Shown one piece after another: positions 32,659-40,593 of a DNA stretch of 64,000 bases. The DNA is from Pseudonocardia alaniniphila (GTDB lineage Bacteria; Actinomycetota; Actinomycetes; Mycobacteriales; Pseudonocardiaceae), in the NCBI RefSeq assembly GCF_022524485.1, contig NZ_JAKXMK010000036.1, positions 62,001 through 126,000 of the forward strand, given 5' to 3'. The notes under the pieces were generated by a model, which did no database searches, was not told the DNA's origin, and was given only the letters and a program-made list of their open reading frames with translations. Position 1 is the first letter of the stretch, and each line of letters starts with the position of its first letter. Both the position numbers and the translations under genes were made by a program.

Positions 32659-33609
32659 CTATCCCTTGCGAAGGTTCGGCACCGGAGTATCGAGCAGCGC
32701 CAGACGTGCCGCGTTCCACGCCGTTCTCAGCGCCGCCTGCACCGACGCGGAGGTCGGTCCGAGCAGTTTGACGACTGCGCCGCAGCTGTTGGGCAGCTCG
32801 CTCACGCCGACGAGAACATCGGGGCAGGCGACGAGCGCCGACCGCAACAGGTCGACCGTGCTGGGCGCATCGATCCGGTCCGTGACGATGTACAGAGTGG
32901 CGATGACGTCATGGCGGCCGAGCAGTCCGGCCGACCGCGGGTTCCCGCCGTCCGCGCATGTCAGGCGCAGGGTTTCGGCGAAGAGCAGCGATCCATCGGG
33001 GCGGCGGACCTCGGTCTCCGCCCAGTACAGGTCGTAGACGTGGGCCTCGTCGTGCGCGACCCGCCCTGGCAACAGAGTCTCGCCGAGAATCACCGTGGAC
33101 TCCCGGTCGGCGGTCACACTCGTTCGCTGGAAGAGCCGCGACCCGCGACACGGCACGACCGGGTCGGGCAGGTACTCCACCACGGCACCGGCGCCCACAC
33201 GCAGGTTGACCAGCTGGGTGGCGAAGTTCTGGCGCATTCCGAAGACCTTGGTGGCGGCCTGGGTGGTGAGGTGCACCGCGGAGCCGGGCGCACAGTCGAG
33301 ATCGATACGGCACCGGTCGCCTTGGACGAAGCCGTCGCCGGACTGCTGCATGAACAGGAACGCCATATCCGGTCGACCGGCGTCGAGGTAGATCGGCCGG
33401 TAGATGTGCAGCGGCGCCCGCTGATACTGGCGCTGCACACGTGTCGCACCCGCACAGGGCGCCAACGTCAGGTCGAGCAGACCGACCTTGCCCGAGGCGC
33501 CGACCCCCAGCCCGCCTTGCACGGGACTGCCGATGGCAAGCACCTCCGCGGGCAGGTCAGCGGGGGTGTACCACGCGGGGTCCTGCCGGGAGGTCACCGC
33601 TCGGGTCAT
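32659..33609 (-). CDS. ureD: UreD: urease accessory protein
   Basis: The 316-residue protein shows UreD/UreH traits: GGLGVGASGKVGLLDLTLAP, HIYRPIYLDAGRPDMAFLFM, GDGFVQGDRCRIDLDCAPGS, HLTTQAATKVFGMRQNFATQ, VEYLPDPVVPCRGSRLFQRT. UreD binds apo-urease, then UreF and UreG, and forms the tunnel for nickel delivery. It is the last gene of the ureABCFGD operon and overlaps ureG by 4 bases. Length is somewhat over the usual 270-300. Confidence 0.93.
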   Translation of the reverse strand: MTRAVTSRQDPAWYTPADLPAEVLAIGSPVQGGLGVGASGKVGLLDLTLAPCAGATRVQRQYQRAPLHIYRPIYLDAGRPDMAFLFMQQSGDGFVQGDRCRIDLDCAPGSAVHLTTQAATKVFGMRQNFATQLVNLRVGAGAVVEYLPDPVVPCRGSRLFQRTSVTADRESTVILGETLLPGRVAHDEAHVYDLYWAETEVRRPDGSLLFAETLRLTCADGGNPRSAGLLGRHDVIATLYIVTDRIDAPSTVDLLRSALVACPDVLVGVSELPNSCGAVVKLLGPTSASVQAALRTAWNAARLALLDTPVPNLRKG

Positions 33610-34328
33610 GGGGAACCGCCGGCCGGAGCCGCGAACTGCCGGCTGATGACCTCCGAGATCCGGCCGGTGACCTCGTTCAGGCCGTGGCCGGTGAAACAGT
33701 TCGTGAGCACGAAGGGGCGCTCGCCGCGTACGGCCCGTGCGTCCCTGCCCATCACCTCGATGTCCGCCCGCACGTACGGGGCCAGGTCGATCTTGTTGAT
33801 GACCAGCAGATCGGAGTGGGTGACACCGGGCCCCCGCTTGCGCGGGATCTTGTCGCCCTCCGCCACGTCGATGACGAAGACGAAGTAGTCGGCGAGCGCT
33901 CTGCTGAACGTCAGGGTCAGGTTGTCGCCACCCGATTCGACCAGCACGACATCCGCGTCGGGAAACCGGCGAGTGAGGTCGCCGACCGCATCGAGATTCA
34001 TGCTCGGGTCGTCACGCACCGCAGAGTGCGGGCACGAGCCGGTCTCCACTCCGACGACCCGTTCAGGATCCAGCACGCCGGACAGAGCCGCCCGTACATG
34101 ATGGGCATCTTCCGAGGTGAAGATGTCATTGGTCACGACCACCGGGCGATGGCCCCTGTCGAGCAACATCGGCACGAGTGCCTCGATGAGAGCAGTCTTC
34201 CCCGATCCGACCGGCCCGCCGATGCCGATACGAGCGATGCCAGGCGCACGGGCACTACCGAACGCATCGTCGTCCGGCGTCGGAGATCCGTGCACGTGAG
34301 CGTGCGGGTGTCGAAAGTGCTCGTCCAT
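33606..34328 (-). CDS. ureG: UreG: urease nickel-insertion GTPase
   Basis: A 240-residue SIMIBI GTPase: GIGGPVGSGKTALIEALVPM (P-loop), TNDIFTSEDAHHVR, GVETGSCPHSAVRDDPSMNL (with the CPH nickel-site motif), VDVALVES-type strand written VVLVESGGDNLTLTFSRALA, and VINKIDLAPYV (guanine specificity). The N terminus carries a His-rich stretch (MDEHFRHPHAHVHGSP), which may store nickel and stand in for the absent UreE. The gene is 16 bases from ureF and overlaps ureD. Confidence 0.96.
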   Translation of the reverse strand: MDEHFRHPHAHVHGSPTPDDDAFGSARAPGIARIGIGGPVGSGKTALIEALVPMLLDRGHRPVVVTNDIFTSEDAHHVRAALSGVLDPERVVGVETGSCPHSAVRDDPSMNLDAVGDLTRRFPDADVVLVESGGDNLTLTFSRALADYFVFVIDVAEGDKIPRKRGPGVTHSDLLVINKIDLAPYVRADIEVMGRDARAVRGERPFVLTNCFTGHGLNEVTGRISEVISRQFAAPAGGSP

Positions 34329-34344
34329 TCAGGACCGTCCTCTC

Positions 34345-35091
34345 TCAGCTGGCGAACATTCGGAGCTCGGCTGTCTCATGACGCATCGCCATCACGTCCA
34401 GCAAGGGCGTGCACCCGCCGATGTGCGCGACGTCCCGATCCACCGCCGTCAGCGCGGCGTCGGCGGTCACCGCACGCACGTGGAACAGCACGCCTTGAGC
34501 GGTGCGGTGATCCGTCAGGGCCAGGCGCACTGCTGCGGCGACCCAGCCGGCTGCGAAGGCGTACAGCTCACCGGCCACGGCCTCCGGGCACGGCACACCC
34601 AATGAGGCGCTGAGCATGCCGAGGACAACCGCATGGTTCCCCGGCGTGCGTCCCGCTTCGACGAGCTCCGCGTAGTCGCGCCCCACCGTTCCGCGAAACG
34701 CGACAGCGGCGGTGCTCAGCAACGCCCGGCCGGTGCGCGTCGAGGCCTCCCGGGCCTCACGGGGGAGCTTGACGGCGGTCAGCCTGTGATCGGCGCGCAT
34801 CACCAGGTCCAGATCGAGCACACCGTCCGGGCTGGTGGCGCGATGGGCGCAGGCCAGCGCGACTCCGTCCGAGGGCGCGACTCCGAAGCGCACGCAGTCG
34901 GTCAGAAGCGCCACCAGCATGGACGGGCGGATGGGCCCGGCCGGCTCGTCGCTCTGCGCGAAGCTCTCGAGGCCGTAGGAGAGGGTGTAGCGCCCGGTCG
35001 GGAAAGCGGAGTCGCTCAGCTGCAGGACCGACAGATGGCTCGTGAGTCGCGCCTGGCTGCCGGAACGCGATGCGTGCGCCGTGTGGGCCAT
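34345..35091 (-). CDS. ureF: UreF: urease accessory protein
   Basis: A 248-residue helical protein with LSVLQLSDSAFPTGRYTLSY near the start (the UreF signature with FPTG and the following Ser/Gly), LESFAQSDEPAGPI, VRADHRLTAVKLPREAREAS-like helices, and HIGGCTPLLDVMAMRHETAELRMFAS at the C terminus. UreF gates the GTPase activity of UreG during nickel delivery. The start is ATG 35091, whose first base is the last base of the ureC stop (TGATG), so the long open frame that continues upstream inside ureC is not part of the gene. Confidence 0.94.
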   Translation of the reverse strand: MAHTAHASRSGSQARLTSHLSVLQLSDSAFPTGRYTLSYGLESFAQSDEPAGPIRPSMLVALLTDCVRFGVAPSDGVALACAHRATSPDGVLDLDLVMRADHRLTAVKLPREAREASTRTGRALLSTAAVAFRGTVGRDYAELVEAGRTPGNHAVVLGMLSASLGVPCPEAVAGELYAFAAGWVAAAVRLALTDHRTAQGVLFHVRAVTADAALTAVDRDVAHIGGCTPLLDVMAMRHETAELRMFAS

Positions 35092-36809
35092 CAGACGATG
35101 AAATACAGCTGAGACATCGACACCTCGTCGACCGCATCGACCGTGGCCGGTCGACCGTCGACGCACACCTGGTAGGTCTCCGGGTCGACGGTGATCTCCG
35201 GCGTGGCGTCGTTGCGCACCATCTGGGCTTTGCCGACCGTGCGGCAGTCCCGTACCGGTTCGACCCATCGCTGCAGGCCCAACTGATCCGCCACCCCGGC
35301 GTCCGCCGCGGCCTGCGAGATGAACGTCATCGACGTGCGCGCGACGGCGCGTCCCTGAGCGCCGAACATCGGCCGCAACTGCACCGGCTCGGGAGTAGGG
35401 ATCGAAGCATTCGGATCGCCCATCACCGCCCAGGCGACGAAACCTCCCTTGACGACGTACTTCGGCTTGACGCCGAATGTGCTCGTCGGCCACAGCACGA
35501 TGTCCGCGACCTTGCCGGGTTCGAGCGAGCCGACCAGATGACCGACCCCGTGGGCCACTGCCGGATTGATCGTGAGCTTGGCGAGATAACGCAGGATGCG
35601 CTGGTTGTCGTTCTCCGCGGGATCGCCGTCGAGGCTGCCCGTCATCTTCTTCATCTTGTCGGCAGTGCGCCAGCAGGTGGTCACGGTGTCCCCGATCCGG
35701 CCCATCGCCTGCGAGTCCGACGAGTACATGCTCAGCACTCCCATGTCGTGCAGGACATCCTCGGCCGCTTCCGTCTCGGCCCGGATACGGGACTGGGCGA
35801 AAGCCATGTCCTCGGGATTGTCGGGATTGAGATTGTGAGTGGCGACGGTCATGTAATAGAGGTTGTCGGCCGTGTCCGTCGTATAAGGCCGGGTGGGGTT
35901 CGTCGAGGACGGCAGCACGTTCGGAAGCGACGCGATCGCCATGATGTCCGGCGCGTGGCCGCCACCGGCACCTTCCGTGTGATAGCTGTGGATGGTGCGT
36001 CCGTCGATCGCCGCGATGGTGTCGGCGAGGTAGCCGCTCTCGTTCAACGTGTCGGCATGCAGGGCGACCTGCACGTCGTACTCGTCGGCGACGCGGAGGG
36101 CGCAGTCGAGCACTGCGGGCGTGGCACCCCAGTCCTCGTGGACCTTCAGCCCGAACGCGCCGGCCTGTAACTGTTCCACCAGGCTCTCGGGCCGGCTGCT
36201 GTTGCCTTTTCCCAGAAGCCCGATGTTCACCGGCAGAACTGCTGTCGCCTCGAGCATTCGAGCGATGTTCCACGGCCCCGGTGTGCAGGTGGTGCCCTTC
36301 GAACCGTCCGCGGGGCCGGTACCTCCACCGATCAGCGTGGTGACGCCGCTGGACAGGGCGTGCGGTATCTGTGCCGGAGTCAGGAAATGCACATGGGTGT
36401 CGACAGCGCCTGCCGTGGCGACCAGCCCCTCACCGCAGATCACTTCCGTACCTGCGCCGACGATCAAGTTCGGATCGACGCCGTCCTGGATATCGGGGTT
36501 TCCGGCCTGGCCCACACCGACGATCCGCCCGTCCTTGATCCCGATGTCGGCCTTGACGATTCCCAGCATCGGATCCATCACGATGACGGCCGTGATCACC
36601 AGGTCGAGCGCCCCGTCGGCGTTGCGCAGGCCTGGCGTCTGCCCCATGCCGTCACGCAGCGCCTTGCCACCTCCGTAGATGGCTTCCTCTCCGGGAAGCA
36701 GCAGGCTCCGCTCGACCTGGGCGACCAGTTCCGTATCTGCCAGGCGGAACCGGTCGCCCACCGTCGGGCCGTAGAGCGAGGCGTAGTGCTGACGCGAGAC
36801 GACGCTCAC
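35091..36809 (-). CDS. ureC: UreC: urease alpha (catalytic) subunit
   Basis: A 572-residue nickel amidohydrolase that splits urea into ammonia and carbamate. Ligands by motif: H139 and H141 (DTHVHF), carbamylated K222 (GLKVHEDWG) and H224, H251 (VALHADTLNESG), H277 (HSYHTEGAGGGHAPD) and D365 (SSDSQAMGR). The mobile flap reads ATHNLNPDNPED (323-334) where enterobacterial urease has VCHHLDPSIPED: the catalytic His (H325) is kept, but the flap Cys is Thr324 and the next His is Asn326. GTG 36809 overlaps the ureB stop by 4 bases; the open frame upstream lies out of frame over ureB. Confidence 0.96.
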   Translation of the reverse strand: MSVVSRQHYASLYGPTVGDRFRLADTELVAQVERSLLLPGEEAIYGGGKALRDGMGQTPGLRNADGALDLVITAVIVMDPMLGIVKADIGIKDGRIVGVGQAGNPDIQDGVDPNLIVGAGTEVICGEGLVATAGAVDTHVHFLTPAQIPHALSSGVTTLIGGGTGPADGSKGTTCTPGPWNIARMLEATAVLPVNIGLLGKGNSSRPESLVEQLQAGAFGLKVHEDWGATPAVLDCALRVADEYDVQVALHADTLNESGYLADTIAAIDGRTIHSYHTEGAGGGHAPDIMAIASLPNVLPSSTNPTRPYTTDTADNLYYMTVATHNLNPDNPEDMAFAQSRIRAETEAAEDVLHDMGVLSMYSSDSQAMGRIGDTVTTCWRTADKMKKMTGSLDGDPAENDNQRILRYLAKLTINPAVAHGVGHLVGSLEPGKVADIVLWPTSTFGVKPKYVVKGGFVAWAVMGDPNASIPTPEPVQLRPMFGAQGRAVARTSMTFISQAAADAGVADQLGLQRWVEPVRDCRTVGKAQMVRNDATPEITVDPETYQVCVDGRPATVDAVDEVSMSQLYFIV

Positions 36810-37216
36810 GACCGCTTCACCCGCCTGCCCGCGTCCGGCCGGTCCTGCGTTCCGAGGAACCCCAGATCGCCGGCGCGCCGGATCGCCCGCTCCACGCTGC
36901 GCTGCGACGACGTCCCGCCGTCGAGCAGGGCGTTGAATCCGATCACCCGTCCGAGGCCGCCGAACTCGACCAGCCCGACATCGCGCTCGTCGCCCGCTTC
37001 GAAACGGATCGACGTGCCCGACGGGACATCGAGCCGCATCCCCAACGTCGCCGGTCGGTCGAACTCCAACGCACGGTTGACCTCGAAGAAGTGGAAATGC
37101 GAGCCGATCTGTATCGGCCGATCTCCGGTGTTGCGGACCGACACTCTCGAGGTCCGCCTGCCGGCGTTGATCTCGATCGGCTCGGCGGAGAGCAACCACT
37201 CGCCTGGAATCACCAT
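36806..37216 (-). CDS. ureB: UreB: urease beta subunit
   Basis: The 136-residue subunit has MVIPGEWLLSAEPIEINAGR at the start, VRNTGDRPIQIGSHFHFFEV and RLDVPSGTSIRFEAGDERDV, the standard UreB sequence. The C-terminal tail (RAIRRAGDLGFLGTQDRPDA) is longer than in short UreB proteins and resembles those of soil bacteria. It has a structural role in the (alpha-beta-gamma)3 trimer. It overlaps ureC by 4 bases and is 34 bases from ureA. Confidence 0.95.
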   Translation of the reverse strand: MVIPGEWLLSAEPIEINAGRRTSRVSVRNTGDRPIQIGSHFHFFEVNRALEFDRPATLGMRLDVPSGTSIRFEAGDERDVGLVEFGGLGRVIGFNALLDGGTSSQRSVERAIRRAGDLGFLGTQDRPDAGRRVKRS

Positions 37217-37250
37217 TGCCTCATCCCTTCCGCGCGCGGCGGCGACGTCC

Positions 37251-37604
37251 TCAGGAGATCGGGTTGGACACCGACACGAGCTGGGTTCCCGTGCGGAAGG
37301 TCGCCTCGACCTGCACGAGATTCATCAGCTCCGGGACTCCCTCCATCACGTCGGCACGCGTCAGGATGTGCTTCCCGAGCTCCATGACGTCCGCGACCGA
37401 CATCCCGTCCCGAGCCGCCTCCATCACGCCCTCGGCGATCAGGGCGATCGACTCCGGCAGGTTGAGCTTGACTCCTCGGTCCCGGCGTCGGCGGGCCAGC
37501 CCGGCGACCTGGTAGATCACCAGCTTCTCGCTCTCGCGGGGGCTCAGCATCAACGAGGAGACCGACTTCTCGATGCGCGGCGTTGCAGGGCCGTTGGTAC
37601 TCAT
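37251..37604 (-). CDS. ureA: UreA: urease gamma subunit
   Basis: A 117-residue subunit: LMLSPRESEKLVIYQVAGLA, RDRGVKLNLPESIALIAEGV, EAARDGMSVADVMELGKHIL, MEGVPELMNLVQVEATFRTG, ending QLVSVSNPIS. It is about 17 residues longer than the typical 100 because of an N-terminal extension (MSTNGPATPRIEKS). ATG 37604 follows a GGAGG (GGAGGTTTCG on the reverse strand), giving the right spacing. It is the first structural gene of the operon and lies 31 bases after the beta-propeller gene, so the operon may begin earlier. Confidence 0.95.
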   Translation of the reverse strand: MSTNGPATPRIEKSVSSLMLSPRESEKLVIYQVAGLARRRRDRGVKLNLPESIALIAEGVMEAARDGMSVADVMELGKHILTRADVMEGVPELMNLVQVEATFRTGTQLVSVSNPIS

Positions 37605-37635
37605 CGAAACCTCCGATGGCCGAATGTTCGGCAGA

Positions 37636-38907
37636 TCAGAATCCGGCCAGGCCCTGTGGGCTGTTGTACGGAATGCTCGCGCTGGTGACCTCGTCCAGCG
37701 AGCCGTCCGGTTGAACGGCGTAGCCGACGAGCTTCGAGGCATTCCCGTAGATCTGGTACAGGTAGACACCGTCAGGAGTCATCCAGTTGTCGCTCGGGCC
37801 GCTGCTGACAGTTCCGTTGAGCGCCCTGAACGTGCCGTCGCCAGTGACCTTCGGGCACGCAGGATCCTGCGCAATCGAGAGCACGTTGCCGTCGATCCGG
37901 AAGCTGCTGATGTTGCTGTAACCGAAGTTCGTCGCGAAAACGAACTGGTCATCCGGGGACACGGCCAGCCAACACAGCTCGGAGGGCCGGCCCGCGCTGG
38001 TGTCGATCTGCACGAGTGGGCCGACGCTGAGCCGTCCGTCCGGGTCGATGCTGCCCATGACGAGCCCGTCGCCGACGGCCTCGCCGATGACGAGGTGATC
38101 CGGCCGGCTGTGGAGGAAGGCGGGATAGAACGGAGAACCGCCTCCGGCATCGTGGAACGAGGGCCGGTCGAGCGTGCCGTGCGCGTCCACGCGAAATATG
38201 ACGAGGCCGTCGGGATCCGGCGCATTCGACGCGATCGACTTCGGGGTGCCGTCCGGGCGCCGGACCCAGAGAATCGGTGAGCCGTCCGGGTTCGCCGTGG
38301 GCAGCTCGTCGAACGTGGTGCCGACCAGGAGGAACTTCTCGTCGGGCGACAGCACCACCATCGTCGACACGCGGTCGGCCTTGTCCGGAGTATTCGCCGT
38401 GTAGCGCTCCGGGCGCGCGGTGAGCCTGCCTTCGCGGTCGACCGACATCAGCCGGACGTGGTCGGGGCCGAACGCGTGAAGCACGAAAAGCGTCCCGGAC
38501 GACGGCGCGTACGCAAGGGACTTGGCGGTGCCGCTCGGCCCGGTCACGATATTGCCCGTCCGCTTGACGTCGACGAGCGAGAGCTTGCCGTCATCGCCGA
38601 CGCTGAAGCTGGAGACCGAGTTGTCACCGCCGTTGGTGGTGAACAGGAACCGTCGGTCCGGCGAGAGGATGACGCTACCCGCGCCCTCGAACGCATTCGG
38701 TGCGCTGGCCTGCCCACTGATCGGCTTGAACACCCCGGAACCGGCACCACCCGTGGGGATCCGCTCCACCTCGGTGATCCTGCCGCTTCCCGACCGCAGA
38801 TAGTGGATCACGGCATTCTGGTTCTCGTTCGTCTGCATGTAGAGATGTCCACCATGCATCGCATCACCGCGACCGGCTTGTGGTGCCGCGGATAGCTCGT
38901 TCGACAT
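37636..38907 (-). CDS. beta-propeller lactonase-like protein
   Basis: A 423-residue protein of repeated strand units with LSPDRRFLFTTNGGDNSVSS, LAYAPSSGTLFVLHAFGPDH, VLSPDEKFLLVGTTFDELPT and LAVSPDDQFVFATNFGYSNI: the seven-bladed YVTN/6-phosphogluconolactonase-like propeller. No signal peptide is seen (MSNELSAAPQAGRGDAMHGG), so it is probably cytoplasmic, although many relatives are secreted. ATG 38907 has GGGAG at good distance; ATG 38913 is too near it. It lies directly upstream of ureA on the same strand, but no link with urease is known. Confidence 0.75.
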   Translation of the reverse strand: MSNELSAAPQAGRGDAMHGGHLYMQTNENQNAVIHYLRSGSGRITEVERIPTGGAGSGVFKPISGQASAPNAFEGAGSVILSPDRRFLFTTNGGDNSVSSFSVGDDGKLSLVDVKRTGNIVTGPSGTAKSLAYAPSSGTLFVLHAFGPDHVRLMSVDREGRLTARPERYTANTPDKADRVSTMVVLSPDEKFLLVGTTFDELPTANPDGSPILWVRRPDGTPKSIASNAPDPDGLVIFRVDAHGTLDRPSFHDAGGGSPFYPAFLHSRPDHLVIGEAVGDGLVMGSIDPDGRLSVGPLVQIDTSAGRPSELCWLAVSPDDQFVFATNFGYSNISSFRIDGNVLSIAQDPACPKVTGDGTFRALNGTVSSGPSDNWMTPDGVYLYQIYGNASKLVGYAVQPDGSLDEVTSASIPYNSPQGLAGF

Positions 38908-39226
38908 ACTCATCGCTCCCACATCAGTTGTCCTGGCCTGCCACTCCGGTATCCGCTTCGTGCGGGTCGCAGCTCGGTCGGATCGCCGGCTCGTCGAGTG
39001 CCGATCGCGCGGACCCGGGGCCGATGTCGGCCCGGTTGGCATGTCCGGCCGCCGCCGGAGCGCGCGGTGCGTCGTGTTTTCGCTGTTCGGAGCCCTACGG
39101 TCGCGGTGTGCACCGCGGCTCGAACCAGTGAAAAACACCGGCAGCACTCCGACGACACCGGCACTGATGCGTGGAACTCCGGGACATACCCGGCGAATCT
39201 CGGCTGATGAAGCCGGAAGGATGGCC
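38908..39226. other. non-coding gap between the propeller gene and the MaoC gene
   Basis: 319 bases between the start of the propeller gene and the end of the MaoC-like gene, both on the minus strand. It should hold the promoter of the propeller-urease operon. No palindrome, tRNA or convincing small gene was found; overlapping open frames on both strands have shadow-like composition. Confidence 0.5.
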
Positions 39227-39736
39227 TCAGCTACGGGGGCGGCGACCGAGAATGTTCATGACTCGGAACCTGATCGGGAGCTGATCGTTCTGGTTGAACA
39301 ACTCGGCCAATGTGACGACCATGCCTCGGTCATCCTTCGAGCGCGACAGCCGGGCTTCCACGATCGTCGTCCGCAGGCGAACGGAGTCACCGGGGCGCAG
39401 CGGCACCTGCCAGCGCACTTCGTCGACTCCGGGGGAGGCGAGGCTGGCGACCCGGGACAGGTAGTGGTCGGCGAACAGGCGCATCGCCAGTCCTGCGGAA
39501 TGCCATCCGCTGGCGATGAGTCCGTTGAACGGACCGGTCGCAGCAAACCTCTCGTCGGTATGAATCGGCTGTGGGTCGAACTGTTCAGCGAAGTCGATGA
39601 TCGCTTCCTCACTCACGGCGAGGTGGCCGTACTCGTAGACCGCGCCGAGTTGGTAGTCCTCGAAGTAACGATCATCAGTGGGTGCGCTGAAGTCGGTCTC
39701 ACTGAGGGTCCGGGATTTCGTAGCGGTGCGTGCCAT
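39227..39736 (-). CDS. MaoC-like hot-dog dehydratase
   Basis: The 169-residue protein has the hot-dog fold signature YFEDYQLGAVYEYGHLAVSE, FAEQFDPQPIHTDERFA (catalytic Asp and His of R-hydratases: D-x-N/Q-P-x-H), LIASGWHSAGLAMRLF and VRWQVPLRPGDSVRLRTTIV. It probably hydrates or dehydrates an enoyl thioester or a related substrate. ATG 39736 is the first Met in a good context. It is divergent from an ArsR-like gene with a near-perfect inverted repeat between them, so it is a likely target of that regulator. Confidence 0.85.
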   Translation of the reverse strand: MARTATKSRTLSETDFSAPTDDRYFEDYQLGAVYEYGHLAVSEEAIIDFAEQFDPQPIHTDERFAATGPFNGLIASGWHSAGLAMRLFADHYLSRVASLASPGVDEVRWQVPLRPGDSVRLRTTIVEARLSRSKDDRGMVVTLAELFNQNDQLPIRFRVMNILGRRPRS

Positions 39737-39755
39737 GCAGCGGATGATCCCACCG

Positions 39756-39783
39756 CAACAGTTCAGTCTGGCCTGAACAGTTG
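39756..39783. promoter_or_regulatory. inverted repeat operator between MaoC and ArsR-like genes
   Basis: Arms CAACAGTTCAG (39756-39766) and CTGAACAGTTG (39773-39783) match at 10 of 11 positions around a 6-base centre. It covers the space where the two divergent promoters must lie and would block both. This also argues against TTG 39781 as the regulator's start. Confidence 0.6.
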
Positions 39784-39795
39784 AGCTATGGTCCG

Positions 39796-40518
39796 GTGGT
39801 GATCGGCGCCGACCTCGACCTCGCTGCCACAGCGCGGGCCATCGCTGAGCCACCCCGGGCGGCGATGCTGCTGCGTTTGATGGACGGGCAGGCACATACC
39901 GCGAGGGACCTGGCCGAGGCCGCCGGAATCTCGCCGCCGGCCGCGAGTCCGCACCTGCGCCAGCTGGTCGACGCCGGTTTGGTCGACGTCACCGTCACCG
40001 GTCGGCGCCGGCTGCACACGATCGCTTCTCCTGAGGTTGCCACTGCGATCGAGGCACTCGCGGCGATCTCCCCTCTGCTCCCGGTGGAATCGCTGCGTGA
40101 GGCCCACACGGGGAGTCGGCTGCAGACCGCGCGGGTCTGCTACAGCCATCTCGGAGGTTCCCTTGCCGTTGCCGTCGCCCGCCGCATCACCGCGGACGGT
40201 GTGGTCTATGACGTGGACACGAGTGGGGGTGGAACGGTCGGGGCGCTCGACCATCCGCTGCTCACCGCGCTGTCGATCATCGACCTGTCGAGTTTCACGG
40301 GCCCGATGGTGCGCGGCTGCATGGACTGGACAGAACGCCGAGTCCACCTCGCTGGGCGGCTGGGCACTGCCCTGCTGGTCGCCATGCTCGAGCACGGATG
40401 GCTCCTGCGCCGCCAGGGGGATCGCGCACTCAACATCAGCTCGACGGGTACGGGTCATCTCACCGAGCTCGGTATCTGGCCGCTCGACGCCATCGCTGAA
40501 ACCACGTCCACCGGGTAG
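39796..40518 (+). CDS. ArsR-family winged-helix regulator
   Basis: A roughly 240-residue protein with an N-terminal ArsR-type domain (DLDLAATARAIAEPPRAAML, TARDLAEAAGISPPAASPHL, LVDAGLVDVTVTGRRRLHTI) and a long C-terminal part with DHPLLTALSIIDLSSFTGPM, CMDWTERRVHLAGRLGTALL and EHGWLLRRQGDRALNIS. The C-terminal half is typical of a two-domain ArsR subgroup with an R-x-C-x-D-W motif near CMDWTERR. No metal-binding Cys set is evident. GTG 39796 or 39799 are both possible starts. It probably represses itself and the MaoC gene through the repeat at 39756. Confidence 0.8.
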   Translation: MVIGADLDLAATARAIAEPPRAAMLLRLMDGQAHTARDLAEAAGISPPAASPHLRQLVDAGLVDVTVTGRRRLHTIASPEVATAIEALAAISPLLPVESLREAHTGSRLQTARVCYSHLGGSLAVAVARRITADGVVYDVDTSGGGTVGALDHPLLTALSIIDLSSFTGPMVRGCMDWTERRVHLAGRLGTALLVAMLEHGWLLRRQGDRALNISSTGTGHLTELGIWPLDAIAETTSTG

Positions 40519-40593
40519 CGCGCCCGTACACGTTCGACAGCCGCGCGGCGTACCGGGACCGCAGCCTGGTCGCCCCCGTGCAGCAGCTACCAA

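Noticed and set aside
34345..36273. 642-codon frame suggesting a long UreF fusion
   Set aside because: The upstream two thirds are an out-of-frame reading of ureC; the ureC stop and the UreF ATG at 35091 overlap by one base.
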